Shown here: piece after piece, positions 17,352 through 26,657 of the stretch
Position numbering within the stretch: position 1 is the stretch's first letter
Layout: every line of letters begins with the position of its first letter
NCBI RefSeq assembly: GCF_040703125.1
Contig: NZ_CP160035.1
Coordinates: 3,892,001-3,956,000, forward strand
From: Flavobacterium ovatum
GTDB lineage: Bacteria > Bacteroidota > Bacteroidia > Flavobacteriales > Flavobacteriaceae
Direction of reading: 5' to 3'
DNA length: 64,000 bases
Notes under the pieces: model-generated
The model's database searches: none
Seen by the model: only the letters and a program-made list of their open reading frames with translations
What the model was told of the DNA's origin: nothing
Made by a program: the position numbers and the translations under genes

Positions 17352-18209
17352 TTACTTTACAATCCATAAAGGCACTTCTAGATCCTGATTGAAAAGCTCA
17401 TCTGTAACACTTCCAACAAGCAATGAAGAGAAGGTATTTCTTCCTTTATCTCCAATGATAATAAGATCTACTTTCGCTGACTGTGCTTTGTTTCTCAATT
17501 TTTCGGCTATCCCAGTATCTCTTCCGGGAATAATTTCTGTTGTTAACTCTCCTTTGTATCCGATCTTTTTTATGAATTTCACATATTTTTCCTTTAAATG
17601 ATTTTCTATTTTCAAATCAAGATGTTCTTTCGGAATATAAATAGAAAATTGTAACGGCACATTATAGACATGGACTGCTTTTACTTTGGCATTTGTAACG
17701 TTCTGTAGATTTTCAGCTACTCTAAAAACCTTATTGGAAGCACTTGAAAAGTCTGTTCCGGCCCAAATATTGCTAATAACTGGTTTCGCATTTTTAGGGA
17801 TCGATAAAATATTACATTTAAGCATGTGGAGTAATTTTCCGCTAACAACTCCTGTCCCTTTAATTTTGTTTTTATTCCCTAATAAGGCAAGCTGAATCTC
17901 ATATTTATTGACAATATAATCAATCAGTGACTCTGAATAAGGATCTTCTGAAATAAGCACTTCCCATTCTGTTGAAGATGTAAATTTTTCTTCCACCTTT
18001 TCATTTAACTCATCACCAATTATTTCGTCAAGATTGATATCTTTCAGCTGCTCTTCAAATAATTCAGAGATCTCATATTTTTTGATATTATGTACAAAGT
18101 ACACTTTTTTGACCTTTAGTGTTTCAGCAATAAATGATGCATACTCAATTAAAGTGTTGTCTATATCCGAAAGGTCTAAGGCGACCAATATGTTTTTTAT
18201 TTCAGCCAT
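17352..18209 (-). CDS. Universal stress protein, tandem two-domain
   Basis: 285 residues made of two Usp domains. The N-terminal domain (~1-145: NILVALDLSDIDNTLIEYAS) has a degenerate nucleotide loop (LLGNKNKIKGTGVVSGKLLH). The C-terminal domain (~148-285: ISNIWAGTDFSSASNKVFRV) has the complete ATP-binding signature G-2x-G-9x-G-S in IGDKGRNTFSSLLVGSV. Its start codon lies 2 bp after the stop of the BCCT transporter gene, so the two are co-transcribed. A Usp coupled to an osmolyte transporter suggests regulation of uptake, as known for halophile TeaD with TeaABC; that link is inference. Confidence 0.92.
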   Translation of the reverse strand: MAEIKNILVALDLSDIDNTLIEYASFIAETLKVKKVYFVHNIKKYEISELFEEQLKDINLDEIIGDELNEKVEEKFTSSTEWEVLISEDPYSESLIDYIVNKYEIQLALLGNKNKIKGTGVVSGKLLHMLKCNILSIPKNAKPVISNIWAGTDFSSASNKVFRVAENLQNVTNAKVKAVHVYNVPLQFSIYIPKEHLDLKIENHLKEKYVKFIKKIGYKGELTTEIIPGRDTGIAEKLRNKAQSAKVDLIIIGDKGRNTFSSLLVGSVTDELFNQDLEVPLWIVK

Positions 18210-18211
18210 TA

Positions 18212-19837
18212 TTATTTAATTTTATTTAACTGATTACTATTTTGTTTTTTAACGATGTCTGAAACTATTTCCTCATAATTTTCGAGTTCTTTTTGAGATT
18301 CCCGTTTTTGTAATTTCCTAAGATCCTCGCTTAACCCCTTATAAAGCGAAAAGCACATCACTATTAAAATTATAGCAAAAGGTAATCCCGTGACAATCGT
18401 AGCTGTTTGAAGAGCCTGCAGTCCCCCTCCTATTAAAAGAACAGCAGCAACACCACCTTCGGCAAGGGCCCAAAAAATTCTTTGACCTACTGGCGCATCT
18501 ATTTTACCACCCGAAGTTAAATTATCAACCACTAAAGATCCTGAATCTGAGGAAGTAATAAAGAATCCTGCAATTAAAATTATAGCTATAATATTAAGGT
18601 AAAATGACAAAGGATAATCTTCTAAAAATACAAATAAAGCAGTGGCAACATTATCATTCACCGCTTTTACAATAGTATCATCTCCAAGAAGTGCTTGATG
18701 TAAAGCAGTACTTCCAAAAGCAGTAATCCAGAAAAAAGTCACAATAGAAGGTACCAATAAAACGCCCAAAATAAACTCGCGCACCGTACGTCCTTTAGAA
18801 ATTCGGGCAATAAACATCCCTACAAATGGTGACCATGCAATCCACCATCCCCAGTAAAAAACAGTCCAAGCATTTTGCCAGTTCGAACCCGTGTAGCTTT
18901 CTGTCCAAGTTGCAATTTCAAGAAAACCAGATAAGTAATTCCCTGTATTTTGAACAAAAGATTTAAAAATAAAGATGGTTGGTCCAAGTATCAAAACGAT
19001 TAAGAGAAATAACACTGCTATTCGCATGTTCCACTCACTCAATACTCTAACTCCTTTATCGACTCCTAATACAACTGAAACAGTAGCAATAGAGGTTACG
19101 ACGGCAATTAGAATAATTTGAGTTTGCACACCGCTGTCGATTCCGAAAAGGTGATTTAAGCCCGCTGCAATTTGTTGCACTCCCATTCCTAAAGAAGTAG
19201 CAAGACCAAACAAAGTAGCCAAAACCGCAAAAATATCTATAGCATCACCGATTTTTCCATAAATTCTATCTCCTAAATAAGGATAAAAAATCGACCGAAT
19301 AGTTAATGGTAAACCTCTTGAATAAGTAAAATACGCTAACGATAATCCTACCAACGCATACACCGCCCAAGCGTGAAAACCCCAGTGTAAAAAAGTGAAT
19401 TTCATTGCTTCTTTGGCTGCCTCAGCAGTTCCGCCTTCGGCCATTGGTGGACTCAGAAAATGGAAAATAGGTTCTGAAATGCTCCAGAACAACAACCCTA
19501 TTCCCATTCCTGCACTAAAAAGCATTGCAAACCAAGAAAGGGTTTTAAATTCGGGTTTTGCATTTTGTCCCCCAATCCGTAAGTGTCCAAATTTGCTGAA
19601 TGCCAGATAAATCATGAATATTAGAAAAATATTTACGCTTAATATAAAAAACCAACCTGCTTTATTTGCAACAAACTCTTGGGTTTCTGTAAAAAATTGT
19701 TCTGCCCCATCTTTAAACATCAGGGTTAATGTGATGATCAGGATGATCGTAATCGCTGAGGTAAAAAACACAGGTCCATTCACTTCCAATCCAAAAATGG
19801 ATTTCCTCTCATCACTTCTTATAATTTTCTTAGCCAT
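18212..19837 (-). CDS. BCCT-family betaine/carnitine/choline transporter
   Basis: 541 residues with 12 predicted membrane helices and a charged C-terminal tail (~505-541), the region that in BetP/OpuD senses osmotic stress. Family signature GWWIAWSPFVGMFIARISKG (~330-349) with the substrate-box Trp residues; also GMGIGLLFWSISEPIFHF (~109-126) with the conserved G-M-G-I-G segment in helix 3 that determines Na+ coupling when glycine. Takes up compatible solutes such as glycine betaine or choline. Second in a porin - BCCT - Usp set on the minus strand. Confidence 0.93.
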   Translation of the reverse strand: MAKKIIRSDERKSIFGLEVNGPVFFTSAITIILIITLTLMFKDGAEQFFTETQEFVANKAGWFFILSVNIFLIFMIYLAFSKFGHLRIGGQNAKPEFKTLSWFAMLFSAGMGIGLLFWSISEPIFHFLSPPMAEGGTAEAAKEAMKFTFLHWGFHAWAVYALVGLSLAYFTYSRGLPLTIRSIFYPYLGDRIYGKIGDAIDIFAVLATLFGLATSLGMGVQQIAAGLNHLFGIDSGVQTQIILIAVVTSIATVSVVLGVDKGVRVLSEWNMRIAVLFLLIVLILGPTIFIFKSFVQNTGNYLSGFLEIATWTESYTGSNWQNAWTVFYWGWWIAWSPFVGMFIARISKGRTVREFILGVLLVPSIVTFFWITAFGSTALHQALLGDDTIVKAVNDNVATALFVFLEDYPLSFYLNIIAIILIAGFFITSSDSGSLVVDNLTSGGKIDAPVGQRIFWALAEGGVAAVLLIGGGLQALQTATIVTGLPFAIILIVMCFSLYKGLSEDLRKLQKRESQKELENYEEIVSDIVKKQNSNQLNKIK

Positions 19838-19906
19838 AAATCATTTTATTTTTATTGTAATTTAAATCCTTCAACCTTATCAAATCCTCTATATTAAACC
19901 AAAAGT

Positions 19907-21058
19907 CTAAAAATAGTAACCAATATTAATATTAAACCTAGCTTCCCATTTGGCATCGGGATTCCCTTTAGAGAAATCGTCTACAAAATTTCCGCCTAAC
20001 CAAGAATGATTGTATCCTGCCGCATAATCAACATACGTATATACATTTCCGGCAGTAATTAAAAACCCAGTCACATTCATATAAGAATCTGTAAATCCAG
20101 CTGTTTTTTTCTGCATGAAGCCAAAATCGTTGTAAAACTGTAAGTTGGTTACAGGTCCCCAGGTTACAGGAACATTTCTGGAGATCCCCAAAGTATACAT
20201 ATTAAAATCGGCAGCCACTTCATAAGGCGCTCCATAAGCAGCCATGGTTACAACATCATTAGATTCACCAATAGCGTTTTCAGTATTATTTGTTGCAGCG
20301 ATAAATTGTGCTTTTCCATTCCATTTCCCTTTCGTTATTTCATAATGAGCGGCAAAAGCAGCATGATTCCCTATTTCTTGAGTATCCAGATTATACAAAC
20401 CACCATATTCTACAGAAACACCTAACTTACTACTAGACTCTTTTCCGAATTTGTAAATGATTTTTCCGTTGAACTGATTGACTTCTTTGTTTCTACCCGT
20501 GACATCATAAGAATAACGGCTTGCAGAATTTTCAGAATTGTTACCAAATCTCATTTCTTCCGAATTTTTAAAAAATGCCAGTTGATATTCAAATTTTTCT
20601 CCAGCATGCATGTATTTTATTCCCATATCATGGTCATCCTCTAACCCAACATAATATGCTAAGTTGAAAAACCAGTTATGAGAGTTATATTGTTGAATAC
20701 CAAAGGGAACTTGAGTCAAACCAACCTGGATTTGATCTTGTTCATTAAAATTATATCCCAACCAACCCTGTTTCAGCATTCCTCCGCCAAAACCATCAGA
20801 ATACAGTCTGTATTCGGCATTCATTAATATTCCTTTATAAGCACCCTTAGCATTTATTCTGAATACATCATATCCAAAATCTCCTCCACGCTTTTTCTGA
20901 CCTTCTTTCCATGACGATAAATTATAATTGTAACGCAAAGCTCCCCCAATGCTGAGTTCTGGTTTATCTTGAGCCATTATGGGTATTGTCATTAGAAAGC
21001 CTAGGAATAGGAGGTAATTTTTCTTTGAGAACTGTAAACGAGTAATTTTTTCTAACAT
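19907..21058 (-). CDS. Outer-membrane porin-like beta-barrel protein
   Basis: 383 residues. Signal sequence (KNYLLFLGFLMTIPIMAQ) precedes a mature domain of alternating amphipathic strands, ending in the aromatic strand ARFNINIGYYF typical of outer-membrane barrels (C-terminal Phe). No plug or TonB box. Related proteins are annotated as hypothetical or porin in Flavobacteriaceae. Located 69 bp upstream of the BCCT gene, same strand; by context it may supply outer-membrane passage for the osmolyte. Substrate specificity cannot be read from the sequence. Confidence 0.8.
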   Translation of the reverse strand: MLEKITRLQFSKKNYLLFLGFLMTIPIMAQDKPELSIGGALRYNYNLSSWKEGQKKRGGDFGYDVFRINAKGAYKGILMNAEYRLYSDGFGGGMLKQGWLGYNFNEQDQIQVGLTQVPFGIQQYNSHNWFFNLAYYVGLEDDHDMGIKYMHAGEKFEYQLAFFKNSEEMRFGNNSENSASRYSYDVTGRNKEVNQFNGKIIYKFGKESSSKLGVSVEYGGLYNLDTQEIGNHAAFAAHYEITKGKWNGKAQFIAATNNTENAIGESNDVVTMAAYGAPYEVAADFNMYTLGISRNVPVTWGPVTNLQFYNDFGFMQKKTAGFTDSYMNVTGFLITAGNVYTYVDYAAGYNHSWLGGNFVDDFSKGNPDAKWEARFNINIGYYF

Positions 21059-21719
21059 ATATTGATTCTAAAATTAATTTGTGATTAAAATAAAAGATCC
21101 CTGAAGATTATTAATTGTTATTTCAGTAGTCCAGTAGGCAATTTGAATACCTCTTACTATGTTTCTTTTACAAATACATAGTATGCAATTGCATAGTTCT
21201 TATCTATGGCAAAATGCCAGAGTAAGGAATTCAAAAAAAACTTAAATGAGTAAATGATTTATAATCAATGTCAACCTGTTTGAATAGAAACAGTCTTAAG
21301 AAAGTAAAATATTGGACTGCAAATTTAGTCAAAAAAGAGGGCTAACCAGTCACAAATACAGGATTAAGCGGTATTACAGAGAATATGATAATGATAAGTA
21401 CTTTATTTTACATCATCCGCAATTATAATATTAAATAAAGATATGAAAAATGGTCTGAAAAATTAAACAATAGGCATTCTTGCTAAAAAATCTGTTCTCT
21501 AATTTTAGTATTACATGATAATTAGGCTTAAAACTGGTTGTTACTTGCTATTTGTTTATTCTGTTCCAAGAAAGCCCCATACCTCTATGACCATACAAAT
21601 CAGAAAGTAAAATCACTACATCATCACATGTAAATTTATGTAAGATTTTAAATTATTTATTACTTCGTGTAGTAGATTTAATTTGTAATTTTATGCATCA
21701 TTAAAAAACACTTAAAATC
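21059..21719. other. Non-coding divergent gap with a 14-bp palindrome
   Basis: 661 bp between the porin (minus) and sodC (plus) genes, without a coding ORF. TATGCAATTGCATA at 21182-21195 is a perfect palindrome lying 124 bp upstream of the porin start; it is a possible operator. No terminator or tRNA seen. Confidence 0.5.
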
Positions 21720-22250
21720 ATGAAAAAAATAATATTTACAACTCTAATTATCTTAGCCATTGTAATAGGATGCAAAACCAATAGTAATTCAAATAATGCT
21801 AAAAAGTTGAATTTGACTTTTGAAGCCAAAAGCAATAGTAATGTCGCTGGGACAGCTACTTTTGTTGAAAAAGACGGGAAAGTTACACTAGAAGCACATT
21901 TTACAGGACTTACTCCTGGAATCCATGCCATACATATACACGAAAAATCAGATTGTTCCTCTCCAGACGGAAAATCTACTGGAGGGCACTGGAATCCAAC
22001 TTTTAAAAATCACGGAAAATGGGGTGTTGGCCAATACCACAAAGGAGATATTGGGAATTTTACAGCTGATAAAAACGGAAATGGTTCTGTCAAATTCACT
22101 ACAGACGAGTGGAATATTGGTTCCGGAGATCCAACTAAAGATATTCTTGACCACGCCATCATCGTACACCAAGGAACAGACGATTTCAAAACGCAACCTA
22201 CAGGTGATGCCGGTGGACGCGTAGCTTGTACTGCAATTATTAAACAATAA
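21720..22250 (+). CDS. sodC: Superoxide dismutase [Cu-Zn], lipoprotein
   Basis: 176 residues. N-terminal lipoprotein signal with lipobox AIVIGC (Cys ~18), so membrane-anchored on the periplasmic side. Copper ligands HAIHIH (~62-67), bridging/zinc region GGHWNPTFKNHGKWGVGQYH (~82-101) and GNFTADKNG, electrostatic loop, then HAIIVHQGTDDF with the last Cu His (~144) and Zn Asp, active-site Arg in GGRVACTAI; the two Cys (SDC and VAC) form the conserved disulfide. Detoxifies extracytoplasmic superoxide. The next gene starts 7 bp downstream. Confidence 0.95.
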   Translation: MKKIIFTTLIILAIVIGCKTNSNSNNAKKLNLTFEAKSNSNVAGTATFVEKDGKVTLEAHFTGLTPGIHAIHIHEKSDCSSPDGKSTGGHWNPTFKNHGKWGVGQYHKGDIGNFTADKNGNGSVKFTTDEWNIGSGDPTKDILDHAIIVHQGTDDFKTQPTGDAGGRVACTAIIKQ

Positions 22251-22256
22251 TTAGCT

Positions 22257-22823
22257 TTGAAAGAACCCTTAGAATTATATTTTAAAAATACTACTGAATG
22301 GCGTGAATGGTTGCATAACCATCACGCCATTTCGGTTGGGGTGAACTTGATACTTTACAAAGTAAGCAGCGAACACGAAAGCATGCGTTGGGAAGAAGCT
22401 GTTCAAGTAGCACTTTGTTATGGTTGGATTGACTCAACGGCTAAAAGAATTGATGATGTTAAACGTCGTCAAAAGTTCACCCCGCGAAAACCCAAAAGCG
22501 TTTGGAGTAAAGTCAATAAAACCCACCTCATTCAACTGGAAAAAGACAATCTTATTCACGAAAGTGGCTACGCAACCATTAAAAGTGCCAAAGAAAACGG
22601 TTCTTGGGAAGCTTTGGATGCAGTAGAAGCATATGAAATTCCAACTGACTTGGAGAAAGCTTTTATCGAAAATCCAATTGCGTTTACCAATTACCAAGCC
22701 TTTGCTCCTTCTTATCGAAAAGCCTACCTCCATTGGCTCAACCAAGCCAAACGGGAAGCCACTAGAACGGCTAGAATTGCAGAAATTATTAGTTTGTGTG
22801 TGCAGAATAAGAAGTCTAGGTGA
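22257..22823 (+). CDS. YdeI/OmpD-associated (bacteriocin-protection-like) family protein
   Basis: 188 residues starting at TTG (22257), 6 bp after the sodC stop; no earlier or nearby ATG fits. Family features: WREWLHNHH, EAVQVALCYGWIDSTAKRID (~41-60), RQKFTPRKPKSVWSKVN (~66-82), and the C-terminal YdeI stretch FAPSYRKAYLHWLNQAKREA (~145-164) ending TRTARIAEII. YdeI proteins are linked to polymyxin/cationic peptide resistance and OmpD in Salmonella; the biochemical role is unknown. Likely co-transcribed with sodC. Confidence 0.85.
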   Translation: MKEPLELYFKNTTEWREWLHNHHAISVGVNLILYKVSSEHESMRWEEAVQVALCYGWIDSTAKRIDDVKRRQKFTPRKPKSVWSKVNKTHLIQLEKDNLIHESGYATIKSAKENGSWEALDAVEAYEIPTDLEKAFIENPIAFTNYQAFAPSYRKAYLHWLNQAKREATRTARIAEIISLCVQNKKSR

Positions 22824-22916
22824 TTTTTGACATCTAATTTTAATAGCTTTTCAGCCTTAACAGCAAAATGGAGCACTCTCGTACGGATTGTAATTTTATC
22901 AAGTAAAAATTTTCAA

Positions 22917-24023
22917 TCAAGATATTTTCATTTTATAGCTTGTGCTCCTACTTCCTTTATCTTCCTTGTGTAGAATGTCTTTCAGAATCAAATCATTAAT
23001 ATCTCTTAAAGCGGTATCATCGGAACATTTGGTGATTTTAGCCCACTTCTTTGTAGTCAGATTACCTTCAAAATCATTCCAAAGTAGTTGAATCATTTTT
23101 AGTTGACGGTCATTCAAAATCGTCTTTTGATGTGTCTTCCAAAATTCGGCCTTTTGTAAACTTCGGCTAATCACTGTTTCTGAGTGGATTATTGCTTTTT
23201 TCAAAATATCAATAAACCACAGCAACCAATTAGTACAATCTAAATTCCCTTTTTGAGCTGCCTCTAATAAATCATAATAGCTTTTTCTATTACTTAAAAT
23301 CTGAGACGACAAGCTATAACAGCGCATCGCATTATTTTCTGATTTTGCCAAAAGGCTTTCTGAAATTGAACGAGCGATTCGACCATTTCCATCATCAAAA
23401 GGATGAATTGTCAAAAACCATAAATGTGCAACCGCTGCTTTTATAACTAAATCTTGACCAGTATCTTCAGCAAGCCATTTCATAAAGTCATCCATTAAAG
23501 TCGGAACTAAAGCAGCAGCTGGCGCTTCAAAATGTATATTTTCGTTTCCAATTCCACCCGAAACCACTTGCATCGGCCCTCGTTTATCTTGCCGCCAATC
23601 CCCTACTGTTATAGGATACAATCCACTATTACCAGTTGGGAACAGAGCAGCGTGCCAACTGAAAATACGCTCTGTAGTTAGTTCGTCCTTGTAGTTTTGG
23701 AAAGCATCCAGCAATAACGCCACAAAGCCATCAATATTTTGATTTGTAGGTTGGTTGTCGTAAAATGGATCTCCGATCTGTTTTGCGATAGAGGAACGTA
23801 CCGCTGCTGGTTTATAAATTTCGCCCTCTATCTCGCCCGAAGAAAGTACTTCTGTTTCTAACAATAACAAATTGGACTCATATTGCGTACTAAAACCCAA
23901 TGACTCCATTTTGCCCAGAATGCGTCCTTGCAAAAAACGTACTTCGCTTAAAGGAGTCAATAATTGCTCATTATCCCAATAAAACTGAGGGAAATCTGGT
24001 CGTTCGTGGATGTATTTTGTCAT
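22917..24023 (-). CDS. Fic-family AMPylator with DUF4172 N-terminus and C-terminal winged helix
   Basis: 368 residues. N-terminal DUF4172 region (~1-85) contains the class II inhibitory motif S-x-x-x-E-G in VLSSGEIEGEIY (S62, E66, G67). The Fic core (~110-250) has the complete catalytic loop HPFDDGNGRIAR (207-218), so it should transfer AMP (or another NMP) from ATP to a protein target once the inhibitory Glu is displaced. Residues ~305-368 look like a winged helix (LTTKKWAKITKCSDDTALRD then INDLILKDILHKEDKGSRST). A perfect inverted repeat sits 7 bp upstream of the start codon. It may therefore autoregulate. Function as toxin or regulator is not decidable from sequence. Confidence 0.93.
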   Translation of the reverse strand: MTKYIHERPDFPQFYWDNEQLLTPLSEVRFLQGRILGKMESLGFSTQYESNLLLLETEVLSSGEIEGEIYKPAAVRSSIAKQIGDPFYDNQPTNQNIDGFVALLLDAFQNYKDELTTERIFSWHAALFPTGNSGLYPITVGDWRQDKRGPMQVVSGGIGNENIHFEAPAAALVPTLMDDFMKWLAEDTGQDLVIKAAVAHLWFLTIHPFDDGNGRIARSISESLLAKSENNAMRCYSLSSQILSNRKSYYDLLEAAQKGNLDCTNWLLWFIDILKKAIIHSETVISRSLQKAEFWKTHQKTILNDRQLKMIQLLWNDFEGNLTTKKWAKITKCSDDTALRDINDLILKDILHKEDKGSRSTSYKMKIS

Positions 24024-24030
24024 TGTCCTT

Positions 24031-24070
24031 AAATTATGCGGTAAATATACAATTATTTACCGCATAATTT
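24031..24070 (-). promoter_or_regulatory. Perfect 16+16 bp inverted repeat upstream of fic (probable operator)
   Basis: Arms AAATTATGCGGTAAAT (24031-24046) and ATTTACCGCATAATTT (24055-24070) with an 8-bp spacer; all 16 positions pair. It lies 7 bp upstream of the fic start codon, where it would overlap the transcript start. No T-run follows, so it is not a typical terminator. The fic product carries a winged helix, making autorepression a plausible inference. Confidence 0.65.
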
Positions 24071-24145
24071 GCAGAGAATATTAAGTTATTCACCGCAGGA
24101 TTGATTACTTTATACTTAGAACAAGCTTAGTTTTTGGTACTTTTC

Positions 24146-24197
24146 GTCATTGCGACGGAGAGCAGGTCCCGTTTTCGGGAAAGCAATCACGTACTGC
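24146..24197 (+). repeat. REP-like short repeat, copy with an internal insertion
   Basis: GTCATTGCGACGGAG at the left and AAGCAATCACGTACTGC at the right, separated by a short GAGCAGGTCCCGTTTTCGGG insert containing a CCCGttttCGGG hairpin. Related to 24335-24367 and the inverted copy at 4371-4405. Confidence 0.65.
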
Positions 24198-24334
24198 ATA
24201 TAACAGCCTAATCATCCACTACGACAATTCAAGTTTCATTGTACGATGGATCGTTAATCGCGGAGATAAGATAGAGACTACTACTTTTTTGGCACGCAGA
24301 TTTATTTGATTTTAGCAGATTTTTGTCACTATTC

Positions 24335-24367
24335 GTCATTGCGACGAAGGAAGCAATCACGTACTGC
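24335..24367 (+). repeat. REP-like short repeat
   Basis: GTCATTGCGACGAAGGAAGC followed by AATCACGTACTGC, no insert. Second copy in the gap between fic and the helicase gene (24071-24428); the gap contains no coding ORF. Confidence 0.65.
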
Positions 24368-24428
24368 TCTTAAAAGCTTGATTAGTTAACAGCATCAGTA
24401 TTTTTATCATGTACATCCTAATTATTTT

Positions 24429-26657
24429 CTACTCTGCGGTCGGCACTTTAATTAATTCATCAAGAGATATTACATTTTTTTCTCCAAACCATTCTTTCGC
24501 TTTGTCAATTACATTTTGACTAGGGTTGCTATAATAAACTGCTAAGTTTTCTTTTGCTCGTGTGCAACAAACGTAGAATATTTTTTGAGTTCGAGGTAAA
24601 GTTTTATAAAATGATTCTAATTTAGATTTTGTTTTAGATTTTCCATCTTTCAAAATTTCTTCTTGATTGATACTATCAAAAAGATATTCAAAATTATAAT
24701 CATTCCAATTACCATTATCTAGTACAACAAGCACATTATCAAATTCATCACCTTTAACTTTATGTTGAGTTGAAAAAGGGGTTTTTCCTTCTAAATAATC
24801 GTATAAGAATTGGAATTCTTTATATTTAACAGCTTTTACTCGATCATAAATATATTCATTTTCAATCATAAATTTATTTAGATTACTATCTATCAGACAT
24901 ATTCTTGAATCATTTGCAAGATTAATAATATCTTCTATTGACTTATCACCAACATTAATTAAATCTTGAATACTTTCACTTAATATTTTTTTATCGCTTA
25001 GTCTTGTTATTTTGTATTCGGTATGTTTTAGAAATTCATTATAAAGATTACTTTGATATAAATAAATATTTGTTTGGATTTTAAATAGATGTTTAATTAA
25101 TTTATCTCTTTTTGAACCTTTCTTACTTTCTTCTTCATTATCCTGTTTTTTGTCATCAATTAAAGAGTCTTTATCTAAGTATATCTTTCTAATCTCGGAA
25201 AAAGGTTTGTCTTTTAAGTTGTTATATAAAAGTAAATTATTTGAATCTCTTAGTACAATGTTTATTTTAGAAACTTTTGTAGTGAAATTTAAAGCTTCAA
25301 CAAAATCCTCAAATGAAGAATATAGATTGTAATTTTTTTTGGGAATTTTCTTTTGTACTCTAACTTTGTCTAATAATTCAATCATTAATGGAGTGTTAAC
25401 TTTTGAACTAATAGCTTTTTCTATTGAATGTCCTTTAATTGCATTGAATGAGGATAACTCTTCTTCATTTAATTCAATCTCCCTTATTAAATATGGTGTT
25501 GAGTTTAAGTCAAATTTACCTATAACATTTTCAAAAGTATCTTCAACGGAAATTTCTACTTCAGGTTTATTGTATTTTTGATTATCTTTAATTTTTTCAA
25601 GTATATTATTCTTAAATCCAATAATTTGATCCTTATCATAAATGTCCATAAGGCTTTGAAAACCCGCTTTAGTTGCAATTAGATTATGTGTAAGGTTTAA
25701 CTCTTTGGTTTCTTTGGTGTTGTCGAAATCCCAATAAAGATTCAATTTCAAATAATCTTTAACGCTATCGGTTTCTTCGTCAGTTGAATATAAAAAAAGT
25801 ATTTTCCCTAATTTTACTGCTCCACATGGATTCATATTAGGAGCAGTAATATCGTTCGACTGTTCTTGTGTTATTCCATCTGTTCTAAGTCTATTTGCTA
25901 AGTCTATAACAAACTTTGGATTTCTTCTATTTTGAACTTTTAATACTTCATGAACAATACCACTTTCTGTATATTGGTTTAAATCACCAATACCCTTATT
26001 ATAAATTGATTGCATTGAATCTCCAAAACAACCAATAATGTTTTTTTTATTACTTTTAGTTAAATATTCTAAGAAAATTTCAACTACATCAGGATGAGAA
26101 TCTTGATATTCATCAATAAATATAAAATTAAACTTATCTTTTACTATATCACATAATAATTTATGATTTTTAAACATTCTATTAGATATAATGAGTAACT
26201 CATCATGCGAAATAATCCCTTTAAATAATTGTGTTCGCTGATAAGAGTATTTAATTTCTTCTACTTCATTAAAAAAGTTAAAATCAACTTTTTCATTATT
26301 TATAAGTTTGATTTTATCAATTTCATCGTCATTAATTAACTCGATTAAAACGTTTTTAAGTTCCTTTTGATAATTCTTTATGTTGTCCCATAAAAAATCA
26401 TGTATAGTTGTAACCTTTAGGTTTTCATGATTTACTCTTTCTTCAATTTCTTTAACAGCAGAATTTGTATAAGTCATACAAGCCACTTTTGCAGTAGGAA
26501 ACTCGTCAATTACTTTTTTAATTACTTGAACTAATGAATATGTTTTTCCGCTACCAGCACCCCCACTCAAAAGGAAATTATTTCCTTTTCTAATGAGTTC
26601 CATTATTTGCTGAAACTCATCTTTTTCTTCAATTGTATTTAATCCTGCTTCAACCAT
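24429..26657 (-). CDS. UvrD/Rep-like superfamily 1 helicase, GajB-like component of a Gabija-type defence pair
   Basis: 742 residues from ATG at 26657, preceded by AGAAGGA at a good ribosome-binding distance; a longer version from 26693 is possible but lies deeper within the upstream gene. SF1 motifs: Walker A LLSGGAGSGKTYS (~29-41), motif Ia-like ACMTYTNSAVKEIEER, Walker B FIFIDEYQDSHPDV (~180-193, DEYQD), motif III GCFGDSMQSIY, and C-terminal motif VI FYVCCTRAKENLAVYY. In Gabija, GajB is activated by DNA ends or depleted nucleotides near the nuclease; here the protein is longer than the ~490-residue founding member. Overlaps the nuclease gene by 19 bp. AT-rich compared with neighbours, in line with lateral transfer. 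Confidence 0.8.
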   Translation of the reverse strand: MVEAGLNTIEEKDEFQQIMELIRKGNNFLLSGGAGSGKTYSLVQVIKKVIDEFPTAKVACMTYTNSAVKEIEERVNHENLKVTTIHDFLWDNIKNYQKELKNVLIELINDDEIDKIKLINNEKVDFNFFNEVEEIKYSYQRTQLFKGIISHDELLIISNRMFKNHKLLCDIVKDKFNFIFIDEYQDSHPDVVEIFLEYLTKSNKKNIIGCFGDSMQSIYNKGIGDLNQYTESGIVHEVLKVQNRRNPKFVIDLANRLRTDGITQEQSNDITAPNMNPCGAVKLGKILFLYSTDEETDSVKDYLKLNLYWDFDNTKETKELNLTHNLIATKAGFQSLMDIYDKDQIIGFKNNILEKIKDNQKYNKPEVEISVEDTFENVIGKFDLNSTPYLIREIELNEEELSSFNAIKGHSIEKAISSKVNTPLMIELLDKVRVQKKIPKKNYNLYSSFEDFVEALNFTTKVSKINIVLRDSNNLLLYNNLKDKPFSEIRKIYLDKDSLIDDKKQDNEEESKKGSKRDKLIKHLFKIQTNIYLYQSNLYNEFLKHTEYKITRLSDKKILSESIQDLINVGDKSIEDIINLANDSRICLIDSNLNKFMIENEYIYDRVKAVKYKEFQFLYDYLEGKTPFSTQHKVKGDEFDNVLVVLDNGNWNDYNFEYLFDSINQEEILKDGKSKTKSKLESFYKTLPRTQKIFYVCCTRAKENLAVYYSNPSQNVIDKAKEWFGEKNVISLDELIKVPTAE

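Noticed and set aside
22434..22745. Antisense ORF across the YdeI-like gene
   Set aside because: Opposite to a well-supported gene, with no independent start signal or homology.
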